Assembly: GCF_002557795.1 (NCBI RefSeq)
Contig: NZ_CP023777.1
Span: 1,178,001-1,242,000, forward strand
Length of the DNA stretch: 64,000 nt
DNA from: Chitinophaga caeni
GTDB lineage: Bacteria > Bacteroidota > Bacteroidia > Chitinophagales > Chitinophagaceae
Reading direction: 5' to 3'
Made by a program: the position numbers and the translations under genes. A model generated the notes under the pieces. It was not told where the DNA came from, made no database searches, and was given only the letters and a program-made list of their open reading frames with translations. Position 1 is the stretch's first letter, and every line of letters begins with the position of its first letter. Below are positions 17,183 to 25,514 of this stretch, piece after piece.

Positions 17183-18232
17183 ATGAGTTATTTGGACAAT
17201 GACCGTTTAAAACAGATCGGTTTTCTAGTTATTATCCTATCACTAGGAGTTATTTTATTTAAAGAACTGTATAGTTTTTTCCCCGGATTCTTGGGCGCCG
17301 TCACTTTTTACGTGATTTTCCGCAGGATGATGGAAGAATTGGTAGAAGTACGAAAATGGAAACGAAACTTAGCGGCAGCTGTAATTTTGATACTTTCCTT
17401 CCTGATCATCTTGCTACCCCTGGGTATATTGATTAACATGTTAACGGCCAAAGTTGCTTATGCAGTAAACCATTCCTCCGAACTGATTGCCGGCATTGAA
17501 ACCGTTACCCGTAAAATTAGCGAAGCGACCGGTTTTGATATGTTATCGGAAGCGAGGTTACAGAAATTCCAGGAAAATCTCACCAATATTCTGCCCGGTT
17601 TCGTTGGGGCTACCTTCAATACTTTAACGGCCATTGCTGTCATGTATTTCATGCTATATTTCATGCTAATAAATAGCAAGGAGCTGGAAGCCGGATTATA
17701 TGAATATATCCCGCTTAAGGATGAAAATGTGACGCTTTTAAGTAAAGAGTTCCGCAACCTGGTTTTCTCCAACGCTGTAGGTATTCCGCTGATCGCTTTG
17801 ATTCAGGGAGTAATTGCCTTGGTAGGATACCTGGTTTTCGGTGTGCCACAACCCGTATTTTGGTTCGTGGTAACCTGCTTCACGGCCATGTTGCCCATAG
17901 TGGGCGCTGCAGCGGTGTACGTGCCGATGGGAATTTTTATGATCGCTACTGATCAGACTTGGCAAGGGATAGGCGTAATTATTTACGGGTTTGTTGTTGT
18001 AGGGTTATCCGATAATGTTTTCCGGTTTATCCTTGCAAAGCGTATCGGTGATGTTCACCCTTTGATTACGATCTTCGGCGTTATCATCGGGGTCAACCTT
18101 TTTGGATTTATCGGGCTGATTTTCGGTCCGTTGTTGATATCAATGTTTATCCTGCTGTTGAGGATTTATTCAAATGAATATTTTATTAAGAAAAGGGATG
18201 TTAAGGTTGTGAAAAGGGTAAAGGTGCGATAA
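17183..18232 (+). CDS. AI-2E family transporter-like permease
   Basis: A 349-residue polytopic membrane protein with about seven or eight hydrophobic segments and a large loop between the third and fourth (about 95-145). It has the family's late segments, such as GDVHPLITIFGVIIGVNLFGFIGLIFGPLLIS near the C-terminus. Members have been linked to autoinducer-2 export, Na+/H+ exchange or other small-molecule efflux, so the substrate here is open. No neighbouring quorum-sensing gene is present. A GC-rich inverted repeat follows the stop codon. Confidence 0.85.
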   Translation: MSYLDNDRLKQIGFLVIILSLGVILFKELYSFFPGFLGAVTFYVIFRRMMEELVEVRKWKRNLAAAVILILSFLIILLPLGILINMLTAKVAYAVNHSSELIAGIETVTRKISEATGFDMLSEARLQKFQENLTNILPGFVGATFNTLTAIAVMYFMLYFMLINSKELEAGLYEYIPLKDENVTLLSKEFRNLVFSNAVGIPLIALIQGVIALVGYLVFGVPQPVFWFVVTCFTAMLPIVGAAAVYVPMGIFMIATDQTWQGIGVIIYGFVVVGLSDNVFRFILAKRIGDVHPLITIFGVIIGVNLFGFIGLIFGPLLISMFILLLRIYSNEYFIKKRDVKVVKRVKVR

Positions 18233-18237
18233 TCCGC

Positions 18238-18370
18238 GGTTCGGCTACGCTCACCGCTAGCTGTAGGGAGAGGGACGTGTTCTTTATCATTCCCATTACC
18301 TTAATTTAATCCTCCCATCCACTACACGTCCTCCCCAGTACGGCGAGCGCAGCCGAGCCGAACTGGGGAC
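18238..18370. repeat. 137-bp-scale imperfect inverted repeat (REP/MITE-like)
   Basis: The left arm (18238-18280, starting GGTTCGGCTACGCTCACCG) and the right arm (18324-18370, ending CGAGCCGAACTGGGGAC) are largely complementary. Shared blocks include GTTCGGCT, GCGCTC/ACGCTC, GGAG and GACGTGT. A loop of about 43 bp separates them. The arms are clearly richer in G+C than the flanks. It fills the gap between two convergent genes and could form a long hairpin in RNA or DNA. Confidence 0.6.
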
Positions 18371-18380
18371 AGGAACAACT

Positions 18381-18950
18381 TCAACGATAATAACCGTTTT
18401 CTTCAATATATTGCTGTACATCTTCCGTTACTAAATAGCGGATGCTTTTGCCTTCTTGTATCAATTTCCTAATAGCGCTACTGGAAATATCTAGCATCGG
18501 CGCATCTACTATCCTAATATTTGCACCCTGGCTTTCTTTCACCGGGTGCCCGGGACGGGTATAAATGTAAATTGGGTAATGCTTTATTAACTGTTCATAA
18601 TTTTTCCAACGCGTAATATTTTCAAAACTATCGCTCCCCATGATGACAACAAATTCCTGCGTGGGAAATTTCTCTGCCATATAGGTTAGCGTATCGATAG
18701 TATATGATGGCCTGGGAAGGGAAAACTCGATGTTGCTCGCCTTTAGTCGATCAGCATCCTTTATGGCCAGCTCAACTAAGTGAAAACGGTGGTGTTCATT
18801 GAGCAGGGTAGAAGATACTTTCAATGGGTTTTGGGGCGAAACCACGAACCACACCTTATCTAAATCTGTATTATATGCTATATAATTTGCTATAATTAGA
18901 TGTCCAATATGTACCGGGTTGAATGATCCAAAGTATAAGCCTATCTTCAT
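18381..18950 (-). CDS. nadD: Nicotinate-nucleotide adenylyltransferase
   Basis: A 189-residue enzyme that makes nicotinic acid adenine dinucleotide from nicotinate mononucleotide and ATP. It has the nucleotidyltransferase opening GLYFGSFNPVHIGH (HxGH at 14-17), VVSPQNPLK, the GSDSFENITRWKNYEQL segment and the C-terminal ISSSAIRKLI signature. Length is normal. It lies 75 bp after paaD on the same strand and could receive read-through. NAD synthesis is also represented by nadA elsewhere in this window. Confidence 0.93.
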   Translation of the reverse strand: MKIGLYFGSFNPVHIGHLIIANYIAYNTDLDKVWFVVSPQNPLKVSSTLLNEHHRFHLVELAIKDADRLKASNIEFSLPRPSYTIDTLTYMAEKFPTQEFVVIMGSDSFENITRWKNYEQLIKHYPIYIYTRPGHPVKESQGANIRIVDAPMLDISSSAIRKLIQEGKSIRYLVTEDVQQYIEENGYYR

Positions 18951-19025
18951 GAGCGATCCATTAAAGTTTAAATGCTATTGCGCGGCAAGTTAATGAATTA
19001 GGCTTGTTTATCATGAAAACACCCC

Positions 19026-19517
19026 TTATTCTAAGGGTTTAAACTGTTCAAATGCGGAGCCGCATGTTTTACAAAAATGTATCGCGCGGCACAATGTTGA
19101 ACCGAAAGGGGATCGCAAGTACGTATCTGTGCTACCGCAATGAGGGCAAGGTGTTGCCAGCAATAACTCCCGGTAACCTTCGCCTTGGAGTTTCCTTGGC
19201 GCCGCGATACCGAATGCTTGCAACTTTTGCTTCGCAGCCTCGCTCATCCGGTTGCTTGACCAATTTACAGTAGGGTCAATCTTCACCTCAACAGGCATAT
19301 CCAATGCTAGCTGCAATTGCTCCCGGATATTGTTTTGAATATATTGAACAGCGGGGCAGGCTGCGAACGTAGGGATCATTTTAACGCAGATCACACCTCC
19401 AGACACTTCCACCCCGGTTATCATGCCCAGCTCTACCACGTTCAATACCGGTATTTCGGGATCCATCACCTGCTCTAGTGCTAGGTAAACATCTTCTGTA
19501 TGTACGCTTACTTTCAT
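19026..19517 (-). CDS. paaD: Phenylacetate-CoA epoxidase operon protein PaaD
   Basis: A 163-residue protein with an N-terminal MIP18/DUF59 domain (VMDPEIPVLNVVELGMITGVEV...) and a C-terminal zinc-ribbon-like segment (CPHCGSTDTYLRSPFGSTLCRAIHFCKTCGSAFEQFKP). This is the PaaD (PaaJ) pattern. PaaD is thought to help assemble Fe-S or the metal centre of the PaaABCE epoxidase. It is the last visible gene of paaABCD; the reductase gene paaE does not follow, since nadD comes next. Confidence 0.9.
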   Translation of the reverse strand: MKVSVHTEDVYLALEQVMDPEIPVLNVVELGMITGVEVSGGVICVKMIPTFAACPAVQYIQNNIREQLQLALDMPVEVKIDPTVNWSSNRMSEAAKQKLQAFGIAAPRKLQGEGYRELLLATPCPHCGSTDTYLRSPFGSTLCRAIHFCKTCGSAFEQFKPLE

Positions 19518-19541
19518 GATCCGATTTCACTATTTACTTGG

Positions 19542-20309
19542 TTACCAACTAGCCGATGGATCCAATTTGAATACGCTGGACATTTCGTCTAATAAAATGG
19601 ATAAATGTTGCGTATGGAAACCGAACCTTCCACCCATACCTGCTTTGGCTTGCTCCCCGCGGGGTACCACTAGTGAAGCCTGGGTGAAGATCGGCTGGAT
19701 TCTCTCTAGCCACTTTTCCTTTATGGCGCTTTCACCGGGATAAACCTTGGCATCAATTAACACCGATTCTAATTCCCCGGCTTCTTCGAACATTCCCAAG
19801 GCATCTGCCCAACAATCATCTAATGCTTGTTGCATGCGGGTGTGGCTTTCGCTGGTACCATTCCCCAACTGTGTCAACCAGGCATCCGCATGCATCAGGT
19901 GGTATTTTATCTCGCCTTTAAACTTTTGAGCAATAGCTCGTACAGGCTCAAAACTGCTGTTTTCTAGGCTCGCGTACCGCACTGCTTCGGCATGGTCAAA
20001 TAAAAAATGTCGCATTAAACTATAGTCATATGACGAGTTCGGCATTTCAACGAAATGGCAACATTTCCACCCGGATTCTTCCCTCAGGAAAGCAAAACGA
20101 TCAGGATCTTCTCCTTCAAAATATTCTTCGAGTAAACGGTACAAGGCTAAAGCGTGGCCAATCTTGTCTTGAGCCATAGAGGAAAATGCAATATCTTCTT
20201 CCATGATCGGTCCCAACCCTGTCCATTCAGAGTTACGATGTCCCATTATGAGCGCATCATCGCCCATCTTGGTTAATAAATTTATGATGGCTAATTGTTG
20301 TTGATCCAT
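19542..20309 (-). CDS. paaC: Phenylacetyl-CoA 1,2-epoxidase, structural subunit PaaC
   Basis: A 255-residue ferritin-like helical protein, the non-catalytic partner of PaaA in the multicomponent epoxidase that activates phenylacetyl-CoA. It has the PaaC landmarks MGDDALIMGHRNSEWTGLGP, EEDIAFSSMAQDKIGHA, LMRHFLFDHAEAVRY, IKYHLMHADAWL and GGRFGFHTQHLS. Its start codon is the end of an (AAT)n tract in the 29-bp gap after paaB. Confidence 0.92.
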   Translation of the reverse strand: MDQQQLAIINLLTKMGDDALIMGHRNSEWTGLGPIMEEDIAFSSMAQDKIGHALALYRLLEEYFEGEDPDRFAFLREESGWKCCHFVEMPNSSYDYSLMRHFLFDHAEAVRYASLENSSFEPVRAIAQKFKGEIKYHLMHADAWLTQLGNGTSESHTRMQQALDDCWADALGMFEEAGELESVLIDAKVYPGESAIKEKWLERIQPIFTQASLVVPRGEQAKAGMGGRFGFHTQHLSILLDEMSSVFKLDPSASW

Positions 20310-20325
20310 TATTATTATTATTATT
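20308..20325. repeat. Trinucleotide tract (AAT)6 at the paaC start codon
   Basis: Six perfect ATT units on the plus strand (AAT on the coding strand), followed by one more A. The last AAT unit forms part of the ATG of paaC, so the tract occupies the ribosome-binding region of that gene. Changes in unit number would alter spacing of any upstream translation signal without shifting the reading frame. Confidence 0.7.
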
Positions 20326-20338
20326 ACTATTTCTTGTA

Positions 20339-20707
20339 TTATTTCTTGCCTTTAAACTTGTTGATTTTTTCCATGACTTTAAAGCCGCTAGCATCGCGGT
20401 AAGTTTTATCGGCATTATTGGCAAACATATCTTCATCTTCCACATCCAAAGCTAGTATGTCAGCGCTGCGTACGACCCAAAGATTTACACATTTTTTGCG
20501 GCGCCCGAATTGTTCCTTGGCAAATACTAATGCTAATTGTGCGCTGGGCGCATGAACCGACCCAACATGCTCATGATGCGCACCCCGTTTTTCCTGGTGA
20601 AACACTTCAAATACATTCCAATTTTCGCCTTCCTGGATAGTAACAAGTTTTCCATCGGCGTCAAGCTTTAGCCGTTTTACGCGCGGGTCTAATGATTGGT
20701 TATCCAT
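20339..20707 (-). CDS. paaB: Phenylacetyl-CoA 1,2-epoxidase subunit PaaB
   Basis: A 122-residue PaaB-type protein. It has the family segment WNVFEVFHQEKRGAHHEHVGSVHAPSAQLALVFAKEQFGRR and the NLWVVRSADI strand. The N-terminal extension (residues 1-27) is charged, as is the C-terminal tail. PaaB bridges PaaAC heterodimers in the epoxidase complex. It lies 14 bp after paaA and 29 bp before paaC. Confidence 0.92.
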   Translation of the reverse strand: MDNQSLDPRVKRLKLDADGKLVTIQEGENWNVFEVFHQEKRGAHHEHVGSVHAPSAQLALVFAKEQFGRRKKCVNLWVVRSADILALDVEDEDMFANNADKTYRDASGFKVMEKINKFKGKK

Positions 20708-20721
20708 TGTTATAAATTAAA

Positions 20722-21738
20722 TTATGCTACGGGGAATGATTTTTTTTGGTTATTATCCATTAAGGCCTTCCTTACCCAGCGACCATTTTCTTCTGCCCAT
20801 TTCCTAACGCCAAGTCTTTCGCTATTGCAGGGGCCGCCGCCGTTAATGACTTTCATAAATAAGTCCCAATCGGGATCCGAGAATAACCATTTACCCGTTT
20901 CCGGGTCTTTGCGCAAGCCTGGATCCGGTAAGGTCAAGCCTAATTCCAGTATCTTGGGAACGTATGAGTCCAGGAATTGATTTCTCATATCATCGTTGCT
21001 GGCCATCTTTACTTTCCAACGCATTAATTTCTCGCTATGTACAGAGGTTTTGTCCGGTGGGCCAAAGAAATGCATAATAGGCTGCCACCATCTGTTCAGC
21101 GCATCTTGTACCATGCTTCTCTGTAAAGCCGTGCCCGTGGCCAACTCAATAAAAGCGTCATGCCCTTGCTTAAGGTGAAAGCTTTCCTCGTAACAAATAC
21201 GCTCTAAAGCCCTGCAATAAGGGCCATAAGAACCTTTCGAATTAGCTACCTGGTTCACGATGGCCGCGGCATCAATCAAGAATCCGATTACCGTCACATC
21301 CGCCCAAGTTTCGGCGGGATAATTAAAAACATTCGAATACTTAGATTTACCATTCAGCAGGTCGTTTATCATCATTTCCCGGCTTTTGCCGAGCGTTTCA
21401 GCTGCATTGTACAGTAATTGACCGTGCCCGATCTCGTCTTGCACCTTGGCAATTAATGCTAACTTCCTTTTAAATCCTGGGGCGCGGGTAATCCAGGTAC
21501 CTTCCGGTAAGGCGCCAATAATTTCAGAGTGGGCGTGTTGCTCGATGAGTCTGATAAGTTGTTTTCTATAATCAACGGGCATCCAATCACCGGGTTCAAT
21601 CTTTTCCCCGGCAGCGATACGGCGTTCAAAATCTGCCAGTTTCACCGGGTCGTCCTCCAATTGTGTTTGTAAAGGCCGCTTGCTTTGTTCGTCGAATATA
21701 TATCCTCCGCCGTACATAATGCGATTGTTTTGGTTCAA
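20722..21738 (-). CDS. paaA: Phenylacetyl-CoA 1,2-epoxidase catalytic subunit PaaA
   Basis: A 338-residue diiron oxygenase subunit that, with PaaC, epoxidises the ring of phenylacetyl-CoA. Ferritin-like iron ligands are seen as the two E/D-E-x-x-H patterns [15 protein letters not shown] and [15 protein letters not shown]. It also has the [23 protein letters not shown] segment typical of PaaA. Length is close to the usual size. First gene of paaABCD; a perfect 14-bp palindrome lies 124 bp upstream and may be its operator. Confidence 0.95.
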   Translation of the reverse strand: MNQNNRIMYGGGYIFDEQSKRPLQTQLEDDPVKLADFERRIAAGEKIEPGDWMPVDYRKQLIRLIEQHAHSEIIGALPEGTWITRAPGFKRKLALIAKVQDEIGHGQLLYNAAETLGKSREMMINDLLNGKSKYSNVFNYPAETWADVTVIGFLIDAAAIVNQVANSKGSYGPYCRALERICYEESFHLKQGHDAFIELATGTALQRSMVQDALNRWWQPIMHFFGPPDKTSVHSEKLMRWKVKMASNDDMRNQFLDSYVPKILELGLTLPDPGLRKDPETGKWLFSDPDWDLFMKVINGGGPCNSERLGVRKWAEENGRWVRKALMDNNQKKSFPVA

Positions 21739-22049
21739 TGTAAATTACTGAATTTTTGATTGTTAACCTTAAGATTCTATCAGTCAAGGCGAAATTTTAA
21801 CAAGGTATTTATTGAATAAATTCAATTGGTTATCAATAATTTACATTACAGGTACAATTATAAGAACCGGTTCTTTACCAGGAAGAAAACTATCTATAAA
21901 ATTTGCTATTTGAAAGATTATATCCCCGTAGATCATGAAAATTTCGTAATATTAATAAAGAATTTTAGGATCTAGTCAAGCGTATCAACTTTCGGACAGA
22001 ACGGCGTTACGACCTAATTTTAGATAAAGACCAATTTGCATAATCGCAG
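21739..22049. other. Divergent regulatory region of the paa operon
   Basis: 311 bp with no gene between paaA (minus) and the DUF922 gene (plus). It contains the palindrome at 21862-21875 and A+T-rich stretches. I find no close match to the TTTG/TAnnTTTG promoter for either gene. Confidence 0.4.
21862..21875. promoter_or_regulatory. Perfect 14-bp palindrome, candidate operator
   Basis: AAGAACCGGTTCTT is exactly self-complementary and lies between the divergent paaA and DUF922 genes. It is a plausible site for a dimeric repressor such as a TetR-family PaaR-type regulator; no regulator gene is next to it. Confidence 0.45.
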
Positions 22050-22679
22050 ATGTTACATAACGGTTGCCTGCTCATTCAATTTTTGTTGTTACCTGCGCTC
22101 CAGCATTTCCCTGGAGACACGATCAGCAAAACCATCGTAACGGTGGGATTTTATCAGCCGCACAATGTGAACAGCGTAGATACCGTTTATTATTTACCGG
22201 GCAAAGTATTGCAATGGCAAGATTTTACCGGTCGTATACCATCCAATGCGAAAAGTGCCGCGGTAAGTTTTACAAGTTTTGCTTATGAAGGTACGGCCAC
22301 CCAGGTAAAAGACACCCTGGAAATTCATCTCGACTTACAAGTATTTTTTGTGAAGGATGATTCATGGGCACAAAGCTTCATCCGGGATGATAAAGACGCC
22401 CTAGCGCATGAGCAAATACATTTTGACATAACTTATCTAACGGCTTTATTATTCAAGAATAAACTGGCTTCTATTGATTTTAATGAAGAAAAGGATTACG
22501 ATGCTATCAACAGTGTTATCCAATATCAATACCTTGAATATTTCCGCTTGATGAATACTTTACAAACACAATATGACAAAGAAACCAGGAATGGTACTTT
22601 CATAAATAAACAAAAGGAATGGCAGTCCAATATTGCGAAGGCAATCCAGTTGGGAGGACAATGGCCATTACCCTCATAG
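22050..22679 (+). CDS. DUF922-family secreted protein (putative zinc protease)
   Basis: A 209-residue exported protein. A short hydrophobic N-terminus is followed by a domain with WQDFTGRIPSNAKSAAVSFTSF and, at about residue 131, AHEQIHFDITYL, an HExxH-like HEQIH metal motif. This is the DUF922 (predicted Zn-dependent protease) pattern. The S41 protease gene begins 22 bp after its stop, so the two are likely co-transcribed exported proteases. Activity is inferred from the metal motif only. Confidence 0.75.
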   Translation: MLHNGCLLIQFLLLPALQHFPGDTISKTIVTVGFYQPHNVNSVDTVYYLPGKVLQWQDFTGRIPSNAKSAAVSFTSFAYEGTATQVKDTLEIHLDLQVFFVKDDSWAQSFIRDDKDALAHEQIHFDITYLTALLFKNKLASIDFNEEKDYDAINSVIQYQYLEYFRLMNTLQTQYDKETRNGTFINKQKEWQSNIAKAIQLGGQWPLPS

Positions 22680-22701
22680 AAAAAAAATAAACCGGACGTA
22701 T

Positions 22702-24231
22702 ATGTTAAACATGCGTGTATTCTTTTCCCGTGCATTACTGGCAAGTGCCTTGGCCAGTGTTATGTTGTTCAGTTGTAAAAAAGATAAAAGTAGTTCCGGT
22801 GATCCCGATCCGGGCCCGGATCCGGTGGATTCCGTGGCAACCCTTACTCCATTGCAAAAATCCCTGGATACGATGTACCACATCTTTACGGATGTTTACT
22901 TGTGGACAAACGCCGTTCCTGATTCGGCTACTTTAAAGCCGCTTTCCTTTAACTCTCCAGAAGCTTTATTTGATAAAATGATCACGTATCAAAAAGATGA
23001 TCAAGGAAATAATTTAGATCATTATAGCTTTCTTGATGATGGTACGGTAAGTGGTGAAATCGGTGAGGGTAAAATCGGGGATATGGGATTTTTTATCAAA
23101 TATTATTACAGGGATTTGCCCAGTGTGAACTACTGTTACCCCGGATCTCCAGCTTATATTAAAGGCGTAAGAAGGGGATGGCTTATTGCAAAAATAAATG
23201 GCAGGGAAGCATTGGATTATGATTACGCTCCTTATGGAAACGGAGATAATGTCAACTTTATCGTAAATGCTTTAAATGGCAGTTCTGCCAACTTTACATT
23301 TATTAGGGACTATAGCAATCCCAACGATACCGTTAGCATGACGATAAGCAGCCAGGAGTATTCGATTAAACCCGTATTAAGTGATACAGTATACAACTTC
23401 TCCGGTCGAAAAATAGGCTATTTCTGTTTTAACAGCTTCATTAATGCCGATTTAGCAACACCATACCTGGATCCTATTTTCACCAAATTCTCTTCAGAAG
23501 GTGTAAAACAAGTTGTTGTAGATTTGAGGTATAATGGCGGTGGTGCTGTAACTACAGCAGAATACCTAAGCAATATGCTGGCGCCTGCTTCTGTAACTGG
23601 AGCTAATTCCGTGATGTATAAAGAAACTTACGGACCCAAGGTTAATAACAAAACAATGAGCGCTTATAGCAATAGCATTAAGTTCCAAACCAATATCGGC
23701 GTCATTACGTTACCCGACTTGCTCTATAACTGGGCATTTTATAATACGACTAATTATAGCAAGACTAACGGCCTTGACCTCGATAATATCATCTTTATAG
23801 TTACCGGTTCAACAGCTTCTGCAAGTGAATTAGTTATTAACAACCTGAAGCCTTATTTTAATGATCGTTTGAAATTGGTAGGTGATACTACTTACGGCAA
23901 ACCTGTTGGATTTATGGCTTTACCTGTAAGCGGGTACGACATGTACGCGGTATCTGTACAAAATGTAAATGCATCTAATCAAGGTGAATACTTCCATGGA
24001 TTTAACCCCGATATCACAGCCTTTGATGATGTCCGCTTTAATTTTGCAGATACCCGTGAAGAATCCATCGCTAAGGCTTTAATCCAATTAGGCGTTAGCC
24101 AAGCAGAGCTGGGTAGAAAAGCAAATATCGAAAGGCGAACTACCAGGTTAATGCCTACTAAAATTGATCGCCTGGGTGAGCATGGCTTCAAAGGGTTACT
24201 ATTAAACCCTAATGACTTAAGAAAACAATAA
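22702..24231 (+). CDS. S41 family C-terminal processing-type peptidase (lipoprotein)
   Basis: A 509-residue protein. I choose ATG 22702 (MLNMRVFF...), because the open frame further upstream overlaps the preceding gene and gives a polar leader; 22711 is an alternative. The signal ends in a lipobox (MLFSC), then an Asp/Pro/Gly-rich linker (DPDPGPDP), an N-terminal helical domain, a PDZ-like region (YPGSPAYIKGVRRGWLIAKINGREA) and the S41 core. Catalytic residues are visible as Ser in GSTASASELV and Lys in GDTTYGKPVG. It probably trims envelope proteins or imported peptides. A terminator follows. Confidence 0.9.
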   Translation: MLNMRVFFSRALLASALASVMLFSCKKDKSSSGDPDPGPDPVDSVATLTPLQKSLDTMYHIFTDVYLWTNAVPDSATLKPLSFNSPEALFDKMITYQKDDQGNNLDHYSFLDDGTVSGEIGEGKIGDMGFFIKYYYRDLPSVNYCYPGSPAYIKGVRRGWLIAKINGREALDYDYAPYGNGDNVNFIVNALNGSSANFTFIRDYSNPNDTVSMTISSQEYSIKPVLSDTVYNFSGRKIGYFCFNSFINADLATPYLDPIFTKFSSEGVKQVVVDLRYNGGGAVTTAEYLSNMLAPASVTGANSVMYKETYGPKVNNKTMSAYSNSIKFQTNIGVITLPDLLYNWAFYNTTNYSKTNGLDLDNIIFIVTGSTASASELVINNLKPYFNDRLKLVGDTTYGKPVGFMALPVSGYDMYAVSVQNVNASNQGEYFHGFNPDITAFDDVRFNFADTREESIAKALIQLGVSQAELGRKANIERRTTRLMPTKIDRLGEHGFKGLLLNPNDLRKQ

Positions 24232-24257
24232 TGTAGGATCATCCTTCTACCTTACAT

Positions 24258-24296
24258 AAAAAAGCGCTCCCATAAAATACATGGGGGCGCTTTTTA
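24258..24296. terminator. Bidirectional terminator between S41 protease and GH76 genes
   Basis: GCGCTCCCAT pairs with ATGGGGGCGC (one wobble), flanked by A6 on the left and T5 on the right, so it can end transcripts from both convergent genes. Confidence 0.8.
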
Positions 24297-24346
24297 AATT
24301 AATAGGATTCCAGCAAAAAAATATCTGCAAAAAGGCCGGAAACCAT

Positions 24347-25459
24347 TTATTCTCCGGGTGGGCAAACTTGCATTAACATTACCGTACTGCTCGATTCGTA
24401 TGACTGCACGATACCGGTAGGGCAGGTTACATTATAATTACGGTAAGTAATTCCCCTGGCCGCATCGCGGTTACCCCAGGCCAAGTTGATATTCTTCCTT
24501 AGCCAAGGTAAATACTGGTCCTGCTTACCTTCATTCACCAAGTTCATTATATAATGACCAAATATGGCTTTCAAAATACCTTGTTCATTCCAGTCTCCTT
24601 CCGGCGGCATGATCCCGTTGCCATCACACATACTCATCTTAGTATAATCGGCTGCTTTAACTGCATAACCCAAATACTTAGAATCCCCGGTGATTTTATA
24701 TAACAATGTAGCGGCACCAATAAATGTGCCCTGGTTGTATGTATAATCCGACCAACCTTTGTTGCCGTTAACATTATTGTCTGCCACGCGACCTTTAGTG
24801 CTATCATATAAATTGTTGGCGCCCCATTCAAAAATGCTTTTCGCTTTGGTCAAATACATTTCGTCTTTCGTTATATTGTATAAAGTTGCTGCTGCAATTA
24901 CAGTCGGGAAGTTGATACAGGCATTTTTACCTGACTTCTTAAAGTCCCACCACATCCCACCATCGACAGCGTCGTAAGATTCATTCCATACCCTCTCAAA
25001 TCCGCTTTTAGAATAATTAAGATACTCTTCTGTACCGGTGATTTGATAGGCCCTGGCTAGGGAAATGATCCACCACATCATATCGTCATGGATAAACCAT
25101 ACCTGGCGGTTTTCCCAATTAAAATGATCGTAATGTTGATAATTACCTTCAAACACATCGTGGATCATAATTTTCCATTGATCATCACCTGTTCTTAAAT
25201 AAGCATTCATGATCATATCCCAATAAATAGCTTGCGTCCAGATAGCGGCTACCCCATTTTTTTCGGTAGTAGGGAAGTACAGCTTCTTTGCCGGATCATA
25301 ATACGCTTTATTGAAATAATTCAAAGCGTTTGTTGCATCTTTTGCCGTAAACGAAACCTCTTTCGGCGGAGTAATAGGCACATCTTTATGTTCATCTTTA
25401 CCACAAGCCAAGTGAATTCCGGCAAGCGCAACCATCGAAATCAATATCCAACTTTTCAT
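24347..25459 (-). CDS. GH76 family alpha-1,6-mannanase-like lipoprotein
   Basis: A 370-residue surface or periplasmic lipoprotein (lipobox LAC, Cys 19). The (alpha/alpha)6 GH76 fold is recognised by YWDMIMNAYLRTGD, the catalytic Asp pair in WFIHDDMMWWIISLARAY (D125-D126), GGMWWDF and NQGTFIGAATLLYK. Family members cleave alpha-1,6-mannan backbones of yeast or fungal cell walls. It is the only enzyme of the SusC/SusD locus and lies 55 bp after susD with a hairpin between them. Fungal mannan as substrate is inferred from the family. Confidence 0.9.
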   Translation of the reverse strand: MKSWILISMVALAGIHLACGKDEHKDVPITPPKEVSFTAKDATNALNYFNKAYYDPAKKLYFPTTEKNGVAAIWTQAIYWDMIMNAYLRTGDDQWKIMIHDVFEGNYQHYDHFNWENRQVWFIHDDMMWWIISLARAYQITGTEEYLNYSKSGFERVWNESYDAVDGGMWWDFKKSGKNACINFPTVIAAATLYNITKDEMYLTKAKSIFEWGANNLYDSTKGRVADNNVNGNKGWSDYTYNQGTFIGAATLLYKITGDSKYLGYAVKAADYTKMSMCDGNGIMPPEGDWNEQGILKAIFGHYIMNLVNEGKQDQYLPWLRKNINLAWGNRDAARGITYRNYNVTCPTGIVQSYESSSTVMLMQVCPPGE

Positions 25460-25475
25460 ACCAAAATTTTTTAAA

Positions 25476-25505
25476 GGAGAAGCGTATCATGAAACACGCT
25501 TCTCC
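25476..25505 (-). terminator. Intra-operon hairpin between susD-like and GH76 genes
   Basis: GGAGAAGCGT (25476-25485) pairs perfectly with ACGCTTCTCC (25496-25505) and, on the coding strand, is followed by TTTAAAAAATTTT. It may partly end transcription after susD, or stabilise the upstream mRNA, so that GH76 is made at a lower level. Confidence 0.6.
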
Positions 25506-25514
25506 ATGAATATT

